A stretch of 47,095 nucleotides of DNA from UBA3537 sp045561735. GTDB lineage: Bacteria; Bacteroidota; Bacteroidia; Flavobacteriales; Flavobacteriaceae. The DNA is taken from the NCBI GenBank assembly GCA_045561735.1, contig JBJKXC010000013.1, positions 1 through 47,095 on the forward strand. Direction: 5' to 3'. This document shows, piece after piece, positions 7,309 to 14,570 of the stretch. Below the pieces are notes generated by a model. The model searched no databases and had not been told where the DNA came from. It was given only the letters and a program-made list of their open reading frames with translations. The position numbers were made by a program, and so were the translations under genes. How positions within the stretch are numbered: position 1 is the first letter of the stretch; every line of letters begins with the position of its first letter.

Positions 7309-8364
7309 TCAAAAATTATTTTTTAAAAATAATTTTAATTTAATAATAATGATTTTGGGAGTCAATTTTTTATATATCTCATTGGGTTCCTCTTCAATTT
7401 TTTTTCTTGTATTTTTATCAGTAGCAAATAATTTTGGTTGACTATCTAGTAAATGAATTGAGTCGTGAAAAATACCATCTTCAAAACTTGCCCAATGAGA
7501 CTTTAATACGTATGGAGAAAAAATTGTAAAAGTTGGCTTTTTTAGTGCCTTTGCAATGTGAACAGCACCCCCCTCATTAGAAATAAGAAGTCTACATTTG
7601 TTCATCAGTTTAATAAAGCCTCTTATAGAATTTTCGTAGATATTAAACATGATTGCTTGTTTGTCTTTACATGCTTTGTATATTTTGGCTGCTTCTTCTT
7701 TTTGATGTGGGGCATAATTAAATAAAATATAAAGTTTATAGTTAGCTGTTAAATAATCAATCAATTCTACAATATATTTACTTGGCATAGATTTTTGTGG
7801 CGTGCTCCCTAAAATACCAAACATAATTATTGGTTTATTTAAGCTAGAAAGTTTGTCATATTTATTTTCAGAAAAATTTAAATATATTTTAGGTTCGTAA
7901 ATTGGTTTTTTTAAAGGAAAAGCAGTGTTGACAAGGTGAATACGGTCCTCAATGGATTTCCCACAAATATGCGATTTTTTCTTCAAAAATTTTACATTAT
8001 GAGTGTAAAAAGGGAGCAATGGATTTCTCTCTCTTTTCTTAAATCCTACACGAATTTTAGCTCCAGAAAGTAGACAAATTAATCGGCTTTGGAATTTTGC
8101 ATAAGGATCAAAAATAATATCATATTTTTCACGTCTAATGTTCAAAATTATTTTAAAGAGTTCTAGTACTTTCTTGAGTTTTTTTTCACTTATTTCAATT
8201 ATTTTATCGATTTTTGGATGGTTTTCAATGACTCCGGATGTATAGTCGTAAACGAAATAGTGAATTTCAGAGTTAGGAAAAATAGCTTTTAAGTTAGAGG
8301 CAATTAAGGAGGCAATAAGAACATCACCTATTCTTTTATTTTGAATAACAAGTATTTTTTTCAT
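7309..8364 (-). CDS. Family 9 glycosyltransferase, heptosyltransferase type
   Basis: This 351-residue GT-B enzyme starts KKILVIQNKRIGDVLIASLI, the GDxxxxSL-type opening of ADP-heptose:LPS heptosyltransferases. The C-terminal half has IMFGILGSTPQKSMPSKYIV and the donor-binding block NEGGAVHIAKALKKPTFTIF at about 259-278, where GGAVHIA corresponds to the usual GPxHxA pattern. No membrane span is present. The family transfers heptose or a related sugar onto Kdo or core heptose at the cytoplasmic face. It is followed after one base by the methyltransferase gene and is divergent from the LPS kinase gene across 58 bases. Together these suggest an inner-core assembly unit. Confidence 0.85.
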   Translation of the reverse strand: MKKILVIQNKRIGDVLIASLIASNLKAIFPNSEIHYFVYDYTSGVIENHPKIDKIIEISEKKLKKVLELFKIILNIRREKYDIIFDPYAKFQSRLICLLSGAKIRVGFKKRERNPLLPFYTHNVKFLKKKSHICGKSIEDRIHLVNTAFPLKKPIYEPKIYLNFSENKYDKLSSLNKPIIMFGILGSTPQKSMPSKYIVELIDYLTANYKLYILFNYAPHQKEEAAKIYKACKDKQAIMFNIYENSIRGFIKLMNKCRLLISNEGGAVHIAKALKKPTFTIFSPYVLKSHWASFEDGIFHDSIHLLDSQPKLFATDKNTRKKIEEEPNEIYKKLTPKIIIIKLKLFLKNNF

Positions 8365-8422
8365 AGAAACCTATAGCCTATATTAGCAAGATATTACTTT
8401 TTTCAAAGTTGTAAAAGGATAC

Positions 8423-9193
8423 ATGAATAATCTTATCGTACATTCTGACTTTCAAGAAAAAAAAGCCGCAATTTATAAAGCGATAATAAATTTTGAATCA
8501 AAAAAGTGGAAACTTATTAAAGAAGGCAGGAATAGTATTAAGTGTATTGAAATTGAAGGAATATATTTAAATTTTAAAAAATTTAAAAAACCTAATTTTT
8601 TTAATGGATTTGTTTATAAATACATTCGTGCTTCTAAAGCAAAACGTTCTTATAAACATGCAAATATTTTGCTTGATAAATCTATTCAAACACCAAAGCC
8701 AGTTGCTTACCTGGAGGTATCTAGTTTTTTTGGATTAAAGGAAAGTTATTATGTCAGTATTCAGCTAGAACATGATCTGGACTTTAGGGTTTTGATTCAC
8801 GATTTGAATTATCCAAACCGAAATGAAATATTAAAACAATTTACTGCATTTACATTTTCAATGCACGAGGCTAATATCAATTTTTTGGACCACTCTCCAG
8901 GAAATACCCTAATCGTCAAAACTCAAAAAAATCAATACGATTTTTATTTGATTGATTTAAATCGAATGCGTTTTGAAAATCTTAATTTTAATCAAAGAAT
9001 GCACAATATAAGACGGTTGTGGTCCTCAAAATATATGATTAAAATTATGGCAACAAATTATTCAATATTATCAAGAAAACCTTTTGAGGAAACTTATAGC
9101 CTCATGCTCAAATACAGTCGAATTTTTAAGAAAAAAGTCAATTCTAAAAAACTACGGAAACGCGGACAAAAACTTCAATTTAAATTGGATTAA
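8423..9193 (+). CDS. Lipopolysaccharide kinase, InaA/WaaP family
   Basis: This 256-residue protein has a small-kinase layout related to protein kinases. A Lys-rich N-lobe runs over about 30-75 (KLIKEGRNSIKCIEIEG, then YLNFKKFKKP). The catalytic loop is LDHSPGNTLI with Asp156 and Asn161, and the metal-binding DLN is at 178-180 in FYLIDLNRMRF. This arrangement fits the Kdo/WaaP LPS kinase family, which phosphorylates Kdo or heptose in the LPS inner core using ATP. It lies next to the heptosyltransferase, which supports that role. Its TAA overlaps the dapD stop codon on the other strand by 4 bases (TTAA). The acceptor sugar is inferred only. Confidence 0.75.
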   Translation: MNNLIVHSDFQEKKAAIYKAIINFESKKWKLIKEGRNSIKCIEIEGIYLNFKKFKKPNFFNGFVYKYIRASKAKRSYKHANILLDKSIQTPKPVAYLEVSSFFGLKESYYVSIQLEHDLDFRVLIHDLNYPNRNEILKQFTAFTFSMHEANINFLDHSPGNTLIVKTQKNQYDFYLIDLNRMRFENLNFNQRMHNIRRLWSSKYMIKIMATNYSILSRKPFEETYSLMLKYSRIFKKKVNSKKLRKRGQKLQFKLD

Positions 9194-10005
9194 ACAGCTA
9201 CATCATGCTCTCTTAAAGCATCATTTAAAGATGTTTTTTTATCTGTACTTTCTTTTCTTTTACCTATGATAAGCGCACATGGTACATTGTAATTACCAGC
9301 TTGGAATTTTTTAGTATAGCTTCCAGGTATTACAACCGAACGTTCAGGAATAATTCCTTTCATTTCAATGGGATCATTTGCGGTGATATCAATGATTTTA
9401 GTACTCATGGTTAGAACTACATTAGCGCCTAACACCGCTTCTTTTTCAATACGAACCCCTTCCACAACAATACAACGTGAACCAATAAAAGCCCCATCAT
9501 CTATAATTACAGGGGCGGCTTGAAGGGGTTCTAAAACTCCCCCAATTCCCACGCCACCTGAAAGATGTACATTTTTACCAATTTGTGCACAACTACCTAC
9601 GGTTGCCCAGGTATCCACCATAGTACCTTCATCAACATAGGCACCGATATTTACATAACTGGGCATTAGAATGGTTCCATTGGAAATATACGCGCCATGG
9701 CGGGCGACCGCATGGGGCACCACCCTAACACCTCTGGCTTTGTAATCTTTTTTTAATGGAATTTTGTCGTGAAATTCAAAAGGACCAACTTCAATAGTCT
9801 CCATCGTTTGAATTGGAAAATAGAGCACTACGGCCTTTTTAACCCATTCATTTACCTGCCATCCATCGACTTTGGGCTCTGCAACACGAAGGCTTCCTTC
9901 GTCTAAAAGTGCAATAATGCTTCTTATAGCTGCTTGTGTTTCTTTTTCTTTGAGTAAAGTTCTGTTTTCCCAAGCTGCTTCAATGGTTTGTTTTAGTGAA
10001 TTCAT
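9190..10005 (-). CDS. dapD: 2,3,4,5-tetrahydropyridine-2,6-dicarboxylate N-succinyltransferase
   Basis: This 271-residue enzyme of the lysine/meso-diaminopimelate pathway transfers a succinyl group from succinyl-CoA to tetrahydrodipicolinate. The N-terminal helical domain (LKQTIEAAWENRTLL) is followed by the left-handed beta-helix of hexapeptide repeats, e.g. GAYISNGTILMPSYVNIGAY and the conserved EGTMVDTWATVGSCAQIG. Length fits the family. An upstream in-frame start at 10044 is possible, but a -7 box at 10025-10032 lies downstream of it, so I chose the ATG at 10005. It is divergent from ruvX and convergent with the LPS kinase. Diaminopimelate is needed for peptidoglycan, which fits the envelope context. 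Confidence 0.95.
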   Translation of the reverse strand: MNSLKQTIEAAWENRTLLKEKETQAAIRSIIALLDEGSLRVAEPKVDGWQVNEWVKKAVVLYFPIQTMETIEVGPFEFHDKIPLKKDYKARGVRVVPHAVARHGAYISNGTILMPSYVNIGAYVDEGTMVDTWATVGSCAQIGKNVHLSGGVGIGGVLEPLQAAPVIIDDGAFIGSRCIVVEGVRIEKEAVLGANVVLTMSTKIIDITANDPIEMKGIIPERSVVIPGSYTKKFQAGNYNVPCALIIGKRKESTDKKTSLNDALREHDVAV

Positions 10006-10024
10006 AATCAAATAAATTGTAAAA

Positions 10025-10032
10025 CAAATATA
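10025..10032 (-). promoter_or_regulatory. -7 box of the dapD promoter
   Basis: Read on the minus strand this is TATATTTG, an exact TAnnTTTG box, about 20 bases before the dapD ATG at 10005. It decides the start: transcription from here would exclude the longer frame beginning at 10044. No clear -33 TTG is seen at 17-23 bases. Confidence 0.55.
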
Positions 10033-10100
10033 AGTCTTATTCAAAAAAGTGTTAGAAGTTTATCTCAGTTTTTGAAAATTAATTATTTATGCGGTTTCTA

Positions 10101-10108
10101 TATTTTTG
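10101..10108 (+). promoter_or_regulatory. -7 box of the ruvX promoter
   Basis: The sequence TATTTTTG matches TAnnTTTG, with a TTTG at 10071-10074 as a distant -33 candidate (26-base spacing, longer than usual). The box overlaps the possible TTG start at 10106, so the mRNA should begin downstream of it. This favours the GTG at 10127 as the ruvX start. Confidence 0.5.
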
Positions 10109-10126
10109 AAATTGTATTTTAGCAAC

Positions 10127-10537
10127 GTGGGAAGAATATTAGCATTGGATTATGGAAAAAAAAGAACGGGCATTGCAGTCACCGATCCGCTTCAAATCAT
10201 CGCATCTGGTTTAAATACTGTTGAAACACATTCTTTATTAGATTTTTTAAAATCCTATTGTTCGCAAGAAGTTGTAGATATATTTGTTGTAGGCTTACCC
10301 AAACAAATGAATAATTTACCTTCAGAAAGTGAACAACTCATCAAACCATTTCTTAAAAGCTTAAAAAACGCTTTTCCGTACATCCCTATTGAAAGAGAAG
10401 ATGAACGGTTTACTTCTAAAATGGCATTTCAGTCCATGCTTGACTCTGGAATCAAAAAAAAACAGCGGCAAAACAAAGCCATGGTCGACGAAATAAGTGC
10501 CACTTTAATTCTTCAATCCTACCTAAACCGTAAATAA
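10127..10537 (+). CDS. ruvX: Holliday junction resolvase RuvX (YqgF)
   Basis: This 136-residue RNase H-fold nuclease begins (GTG) MGRILALDYGKKRTGIAVTD, which holds the first catalytic aspartate (Asp8) and the glycine-rich loop. VVGLPKQMNN carries the second conserved block, EREDERFTSKMA the third acidic block, and KAMVDEISATLILQSYL the C-terminal Asp/Glu pair. Length is normal for the family, which is linked to Holliday junction and rRNA 5'-end processing in different bacteria. A longer frame from TTG 10106 exists but overlaps the likely promoter. It is divergent from dapD and followed by def after 62 bases. Confidence 0.9.
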   Translation: MGRILALDYGKKRTGIAVTDPLQIIASGLNTVETHSLLDFLKSYCSQEVVDIFVVGLPKQMNNLPSESEQLIKPFLKSLKNAFPYIPIEREDERFTSKMAFQSMLDSGIKKKQRQNKAMVDEISATLILQSYLNRK

Positions 10538-10599
10538 TTTACATTCCATTATTTTTTCAAAATAGAGAGTTGTATTTTTAACCTCTAAATAAATGACAA

Positions 10600-11193
10600 A
10601 TGATACTTCCTATTGTTGCTTATGGAGACCCTGTTTTGAATAAGAAAGCAGTTGTGATTTCGTCAGATTACAAGGATTTAAAAACCCTTGTAGCCAATAT
10701 GTATGAAACAATGTATGGGGCCTATGGCGTAGGATTAGCAGCTCCACAGATTGGGTTATCCATTCGTCTTTTTTTGGTTGATACAGCACCTTTTTCAGAT
10801 GATGAATCTTTGTCAGCATCTGAAGCTAAAGCATTAAAAAACTTTAAAAAAACGTTTATAAACCCTGAAATTATTGAAGAGACAGGGGAGGAGTGGAATT
10901 TTAATGAGGGCTGCTTAAGCATTCCCAATATTCGCGAAGAAGTATCTAGGAAACCAAAAATTAAAATCCGCTACCAAGATGAAAACTTTAATTCATACGT
11001 TGAGGTCTATGACGGATTGATTGCGCGTGTCATTCAGCATGAATACGACCACATTCAAGGTATTTTATTCACAGACAAAGTTTCCAATTTTAAAAAACGT
11101 CTGATTAAAAGTAAATTGAGTTCTATCAGCAAAGGAAAAATTAGCACCGATTACCGCATGCGTTTTCCGAAAATCTCTAAAAAAAGAGTTTAA
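10600..11193 (+). CDS. def: Peptide deformylase
   Basis: This 197-residue metalloenzyme removes the formyl group from the N-terminal methionine of new proteins. All three motifs are present: GVGLAAPQ at 43-50, EGCLS at 103-107 with the metal-ligand Cys105, and HEYDH at 147-151 with two metal-ligand His and the catalytic Glu148. An insert rich in Asp, Ser and Ala at about 66-80 (FSDDESLSASEAKA) is common in Bacteroidota Def. It is followed after 10 bases by a DUF5606 gene and probably forms a unit with it. Its upstream neighbour ruvX is on the same strand. Confidence 0.95.
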   Translation: MILPIVAYGDPVLNKKAVVISSDYKDLKTLVANMYETMYGAYGVGLAAPQIGLSIRLFLVDTAPFSDDESLSASEAKALKNFKKTFINPEIIEETGEEWNFNEGCLSIPNIREEVSRKPKIKIRYQDENFNSYVEVYDGLIARVIQHEYDHIQGILFTDKVSNFKKRLIKSKLSSISKGKISTDYRMRFPKISKKRV

Positions 11194-11203
11194 AAACAAC
11201 CTT

Positions 11204-11614
11204 ATGAGTTTAGAAAAAATACTGGCAATTTCAAAAAAACCGGGATTGTATAAATTAATCAATCCAAGCCGTGGCGGTTATGTTGTACAATCTATGATAG
11301 ACAACAAAAAGCGTTTCGTGAAGATGGATAGAAGCTTGAGTTTTTTAAGTGAAATATCCATTTACACTATTGAAGAAGAACTATCTTTGCTGGAAGTTTT
11401 TAAAAAGATTTTCACAAAAGAGCAGGGCAAGGCAACTACAGTCAGTCCAAAAGCTCCCAAAGATGAGCTAGAGTCTTATTTTTTTTCGGTTTTACCAGAC
11501 TTTGATGAAGACCGTGTTTATTCAAGTGATATTAAAAAAATTCTTGCCTGGTACAATCTGCTCTTGAAAGACGGCTTTGATTTTAAACAGCCAGCCACAA
11601 ATTCTAAGAATTAA
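11204..11614 (+). CDS. DUF5606 domain protein
   Basis: This 136-residue protein starts MSLEKILAISKKPGLYKLIN and continues with SRGGYVVQSMIDNKKRFVKM, the conserved N-terminal part of DUF5606, a Bacteroidota family without known function. The N-terminal 60 residues look like a small beta-rich domain. The C-terminal part contains the AYxLL-like stretch KKILAWYNLLLKDGFDF, also family-typical. No signal peptide or membrane segment is seen. It lies 10 bases after def, and a def-DUF5606 neighbourhood is common in flavobacteria, so a link to translation or protein maturation is possible but not shown. Confidence 0.8.
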   Translation: MSLEKILAISKKPGLYKLINPSRGGYVVQSMIDNKKRFVKMDRSLSFLSEISIYTIEEELSLLEVFKKIFTKEQGKATTVSPKAPKDELESYFFSVLPDFDEDRVYSSDIKKILAWYNLLLKDGFDFKQPATNSKN

Positions 11615-11645
11615 TAGTTCTGATCAACAAATTTATATTTTTTAT

Positions 11646-13025
11646 ATGTGGTGCGCTTACACAAAAGAATTTAGATACAATTGGCACTTAGCAGCCCCTG
11701 TGATATTGGGTATGTTAGGACATGTTCTTGTAGGTCTTGTCGACAACATTATGGTAGGGCAGTTGGGTGCAGCTGAGTTGGCTGCAGTATCTCTTGGGAA
11801 TAGTTTTTTCTTTGTGGCCATGGCCCTTGGTATTGGATTTTCTACGGCAATCACACCTTTAGTGGCAGAATCACATTCTGAGCAAAACTTTGACAGCGGT
11901 AAATCAGCTTTAAAGCATGGTTTTCTACTTTGCTCCGCGATTGCTTTGGTGCTTTTTGTATTGATTTTACTTGCAAAGCCCCTAATGTACAGTATGGACC
12001 AACCTGAGGAAGTGGTTATGCTTGCCCTTCCTTATCTTGATGTCATCGCTGTTTCATTAATTCCACTTATTATTTTCCAAGCTCTGAAACAATTTAGCGA
12101 TGGTTTATCGCTCACAAGATATCCCATGTATGCCACGATTATCGCCAATATCATCAACGTTTTTTTTAATTATGTATTAATTTTTGGAAAATGGGGTTTT
12201 CCAAAAATGGGAGTTGTTGGTGCTGGTGTGGGGACCCTTATTTCACGTTTTATCATGCTCTTATTAATGTGGTTTTTCTTAAAAAACCTCGATAAAACAA
12301 AAGCCTATTTAATAGGGCTTAAACTCACGTTTTTGGAAAATGCAATGCTAAAAAAAATCATCAATATAGGTTTGCCCAGTGCCTTGCAAATGTTTTTTGA
12401 AATCGGAGTCTTTACAGCGGCTATTTGGCTGAGTGGAACATTGGGTAAAAATTCTCAGGCTGCCAATCAAATTGCATTAAACTTGTCCTCAATGACCTAT
12501 ATGATTGCCGTTGGACTCGGGGTTGCAGCGACCATTCGAGTTGGCAATCAAAAAGGACTAAAACGTCCTATTGAACTCCGAAGAATTGCAAAATCAATTT
12601 TTCTAATGGGTCTTATCTTTGCAGCTGCATTTGCTGCACTATTTATGGCTTTTCACGAGGCATTACCCACTTTTTATTTGGACGTCGAAGACCTTAATAA
12701 CTTCAAGGACAATAATGAAGTCGTTGTCATCGCATCCAAACTGCTTATTATTGCTGCTTTATTTCAAATTAGTGACAGTACTCAAGTGGTATTCTTAGGG
12801 GCGCTTAGAGGCCTTCAGGACGTTAAAATACCCACATTAATAACATTTTTTTCCTATTGGATTGTAGGTTTCCCATTGTGCTATTATCTTGGTAGTGAGG
12901 CCATGTATGGAAGTGCAGGGATTTGGATGGGTTTACTGGCGGGGCTTACGACTTCTTCAATTTTTTTATACCTGCGATTTGATTATCTTTCAAAACAATT
13001 TATTATTAAAAATAAAACCGCATGA
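11646..13025 (+). CDS. MATE family multidrug/Na+ antiporter, NorM-like
   Basis: This 459-residue integral membrane protein has about 12 hydrophobic segments in two similar halves, as in NorM-type exporters. The N-terminal LAAPVILGMLGHVLVGLVDN and MVGQLGAAELAAVSLGNS blocks are characteristic of the family, which expels cationic drugs or metabolites in exchange for Na+ or H+. I chose ATG 11646; the frame is open to 11577, but that would overlap the DUF5606 gene. Its TGA overlaps the ATG of the next small gene (ATGA), so the two are translationally coupled. Substrate is unknown. Confidence 0.9.
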   Translation: MWCAYTKEFRYNWHLAAPVILGMLGHVLVGLVDNIMVGQLGAAELAAVSLGNSFFFVAMALGIGFSTAITPLVAESHSEQNFDSGKSALKHGFLLCSAIALVLFVLILLAKPLMYSMDQPEEVVMLALPYLDVIAVSLIPLIIFQALKQFSDGLSLTRYPMYATIIANIINVFFNYVLIFGKWGFPKMGVVGAGVGTLISRFIMLLLMWFFLKNLDKTKAYLIGLKLTFLENAMLKKIINIGLPSALQMFFEIGVFTAAIWLSGTLGKNSQAANQIALNLSSMTYMIAVGLGVAATIRVGNQKGLKRPIELRRIAKSIFLMGLIFAAAFAALFMAFHEALPTFYLDVEDLNNFKDNNEVVVIASKLLIIAALFQISDSTQVVFLGALRGLQDVKIPTLITFFSYWIVGFPLCYYLGSEAMYGSAGIWMGLLAGLTTSSIFLYLRFDYLSKQFIIKNKTA

Positions 13026-13252
13026 CATTGCCAAAATTTATTTTAGGAGATCACTCCGATTTTCCCAGCGCTATATTTGTTATCCATACAGAATTTCCCA
13101 GATTTATAATAAATCTTGAAACGGATGAAATTGAATGGTTCGAAGATTTTGACCAACAAGATGAAAAAGAATTACAGTCTGAGGCAGAAAATGCGATTGT
13201 ACAGGCCTCTGTTTTTTACGATTCAGAAGTTGACAAATATGAAAAAGAATAA
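13022..13252 (+). CDS. Small conserved hypothetical protein
   Basis: This 76-residue protein has no domain that I can name. It is acidic in the second half (EIEWFEDFDQQDEKELQSEA) and has an N-terminal half that may form a beta-hairpin (FPRFIINLETDEIEWFE). No signal peptide or membrane segment is seen. Its ATG overlaps the stop of the MATE gene and its stop is 5 bases before the PAP2 gene, which suggests a three-gene operon. Similar short acidic proteins occur next to transporters and phosphatases in flavobacteria, as far as I recall. The function is unknown. Confidence 0.75.
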   Translation: MTLPKFILGDHSDFPSAIFVIHTEFPRFIINLETDEIEWFEDFDQQDEKELQSEAENAIVQASVFYDSEVDKYEKE

Positions 13253-13257
13253 AAGCC

Positions 13258-13824
13258 ATGCTTGATTATATTTTAGAATTTGATCGTGAGTTATTACTTT
13301 ACCTAAACAATTTAGGGCAGGAGCCCTGGGATGTGTTTTGGTTTACTATTACCAACAAATGGTCTTCAATTCCACTCTATGTTTTGTTGTTGTTTTTAAT
13401 GGCCAAAGGTCTTGGTAAAAAAGGGGTAGTCTTGTTGGTTTTGTGCCTGGCCGCTATGATTACCTTCACCGATCAAGTTACCAATCTTTTTAAAGATGGT
13501 TTTGAGCGTTTAAGACCTTGTGCACAGGAAGGGGTTGTAGAGTTTTTAAGATTGGGTGATTGTCATGGTTTCGGATTCTTTTCTGGGCACTCCTCAAATT
13601 CCATGGCAGCCGCTGTTTTCACTATTTTAATGTTGAAATCAAAATATAAAAAATTCATTTTTTTAATGATTCCTTGGAGTTTAATGGTGGGGTATAGCCG
13701 AATTTACATTGGAAAACACTACCCGCTAGATGTTGTTTGTGGCTTAGCTTTTGGTTTCATTTCTGGCTATTTATTTTATGCCTTTTTCAGTAAATTAAAA
13801 ACTAGATTTATCAATTTACAGTAG
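13258..13824 (+). CDS. PAP2-family membrane phosphatase
   Basis: This 188-residue integral membrane protein carries the complete acid phosphatase triad: Lys79 with Arg86-Pro87 (KDGFERLRP), SGH at 109-111, and SRIYIGKHYPLD with Arg148, His154 and Asp158. About five to six hydrophobic segments are visible. The family dephosphorylates lipid phosphates such as phosphatidate, undecaprenyl pyrophosphate or lipid A 1-phosphate on the outer face of the membrane. Given the envelope genes here, polyprenyl pyrophosphate recycling or lipid A dephosphorylation are the leading options. It lies 5 bases after the small acidic protein gene. Confidence 0.9.
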   Translation: MLDYILEFDRELLLYLNNLGQEPWDVFWFTITNKWSSIPLYVLLLFLMAKGLGKKGVVLLVLCLAAMITFTDQVTNLFKDGFERLRPCAQEGVVEFLRLGDCHGFGFFSGHSSNSMAAAVFTILMLKSKYKKFIFLMIPWSLMVGYSRIYIGKHYPLDVVCGLAFGFISGYLFYAFFSKLKTRFINLQ

Positions 13825-13832
13825 TATTTCTT

Positions 13833-13864
13833 AATCAAAAAAAGCCTCGAATTTTTGATTTTTT
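13833..13864 (+). terminator. Weak AT-rich hairpin after the PAP2 gene
   Basis: AATCAAAAA (13833-13841) can pair with TTTTTGATT (13852-13860) across a 10-base loop, followed by a short T run. It lies just after the PAP2 stop and before the M23 gene. The stem is almost all A-T, so it is at best a leaky terminator. Confidence 0.3.
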
Positions 13865-13882
13865 AATCCTTAACTTTAACAA

Positions 13883-14566
13883 ATGACCTTATCAGATTTT
13901 TTAAAATATACTGTTGGGAAAAGTGTTAGACTGATGACTCCTGAGATTGATTTTAATTCTTATATGCCAATCGATTTATCAGATTCTAATATAGAACTTG
14001 AAAGCATCGATTTTGCAGCTTCCGAATCATTTTCAAGTTTTATCAATCATTATCTGAAAAGCCATTCCAAAACAATCGCCTATGGAGGTTATATGGAAAA
14101 AAGATTGATTTACAATCGCAGCATTCATTTTCAAAATGAATCTTTAGAACAGCAACGAAACATCCACTTAGGATTGGACTTGTGGTGCACTGAAAAAACC
14201 CCTGTTTTGGCTGCATTTGATGGGATGGTTCACAGCTTCAAGAACAATACAGCTTTTGGAGACTATGGGCCGACGCTGATTTTGGAACACCACTTGCAAG
14301 ACTTTGTGTTTTTCACACTGTACGGGCATTTATCATTGGATTCCATTGCAACGTTATATACGGGGCAAAAGATTCAAGCAGGTGCTATTGTTGGGCGTTT
14401 AGGTGGTCCTAAGGTAAATGGAGACTATCCGCCACATTTACATTTTCAAATTATTGAAGATTTACAAGGAAACTTTGGCGATTATTACGGAGTTTGTAAT
14501 GCCAATGATGTTGAGTTTTATAAAGATAATTGTCCGGATCCCAATTTTATATTGAAGTTGCAATAA
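13883..14566 (+). CDS. M23-family (LytM-like) metallopeptidase
   Basis: This 227-residue protein has the zinc-binding pattern of LytM peptidases: HLGLD with His95 and Asp99, and later HLH at 185-187, with His149 in TLYGHLSL. So the active site looks complete. Usual relatives cut peptidoglycan cross-links and are exported, but no signal peptide or N-terminal membrane segment is evident here (MTLSDFLKYTVGKSVRLMTP). It may therefore act in the cytoplasm or leave by another route. Its stop is 4 bases from the stop of the convergent secA. The Bacteroidota subgroup has no well-defined role that I know of. Confidence 0.8.
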   Translation: MTLSDFLKYTVGKSVRLMTPEIDFNSYMPIDLSDSNIELESIDFAASESFSSFINHYLKSHSKTIAYGGYMEKRLIYNRSIHFQNESLEQQRNIHLGLDLWCTEKTPVLAAFDGMVHSFKNNTAFGDYGPTLILEHHLQDFVFFTLYGHLSLDSIATLYTGQKIQAGAIVGRLGGPKVNGDYPPHLHFQIIEDLQGNFGDYYGVCNANDVEFYKDNCPDPNFILKLQ

Positions 14567-14570
14567 TTTT

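Noticed and set aside
13840..13850. AAAAGCCTCG near the PAP2 stop resembles half of the terminator at 18016-18041
   Set aside because: The shared word is short, and the second half of the stem is absent, so I treat it as chance.
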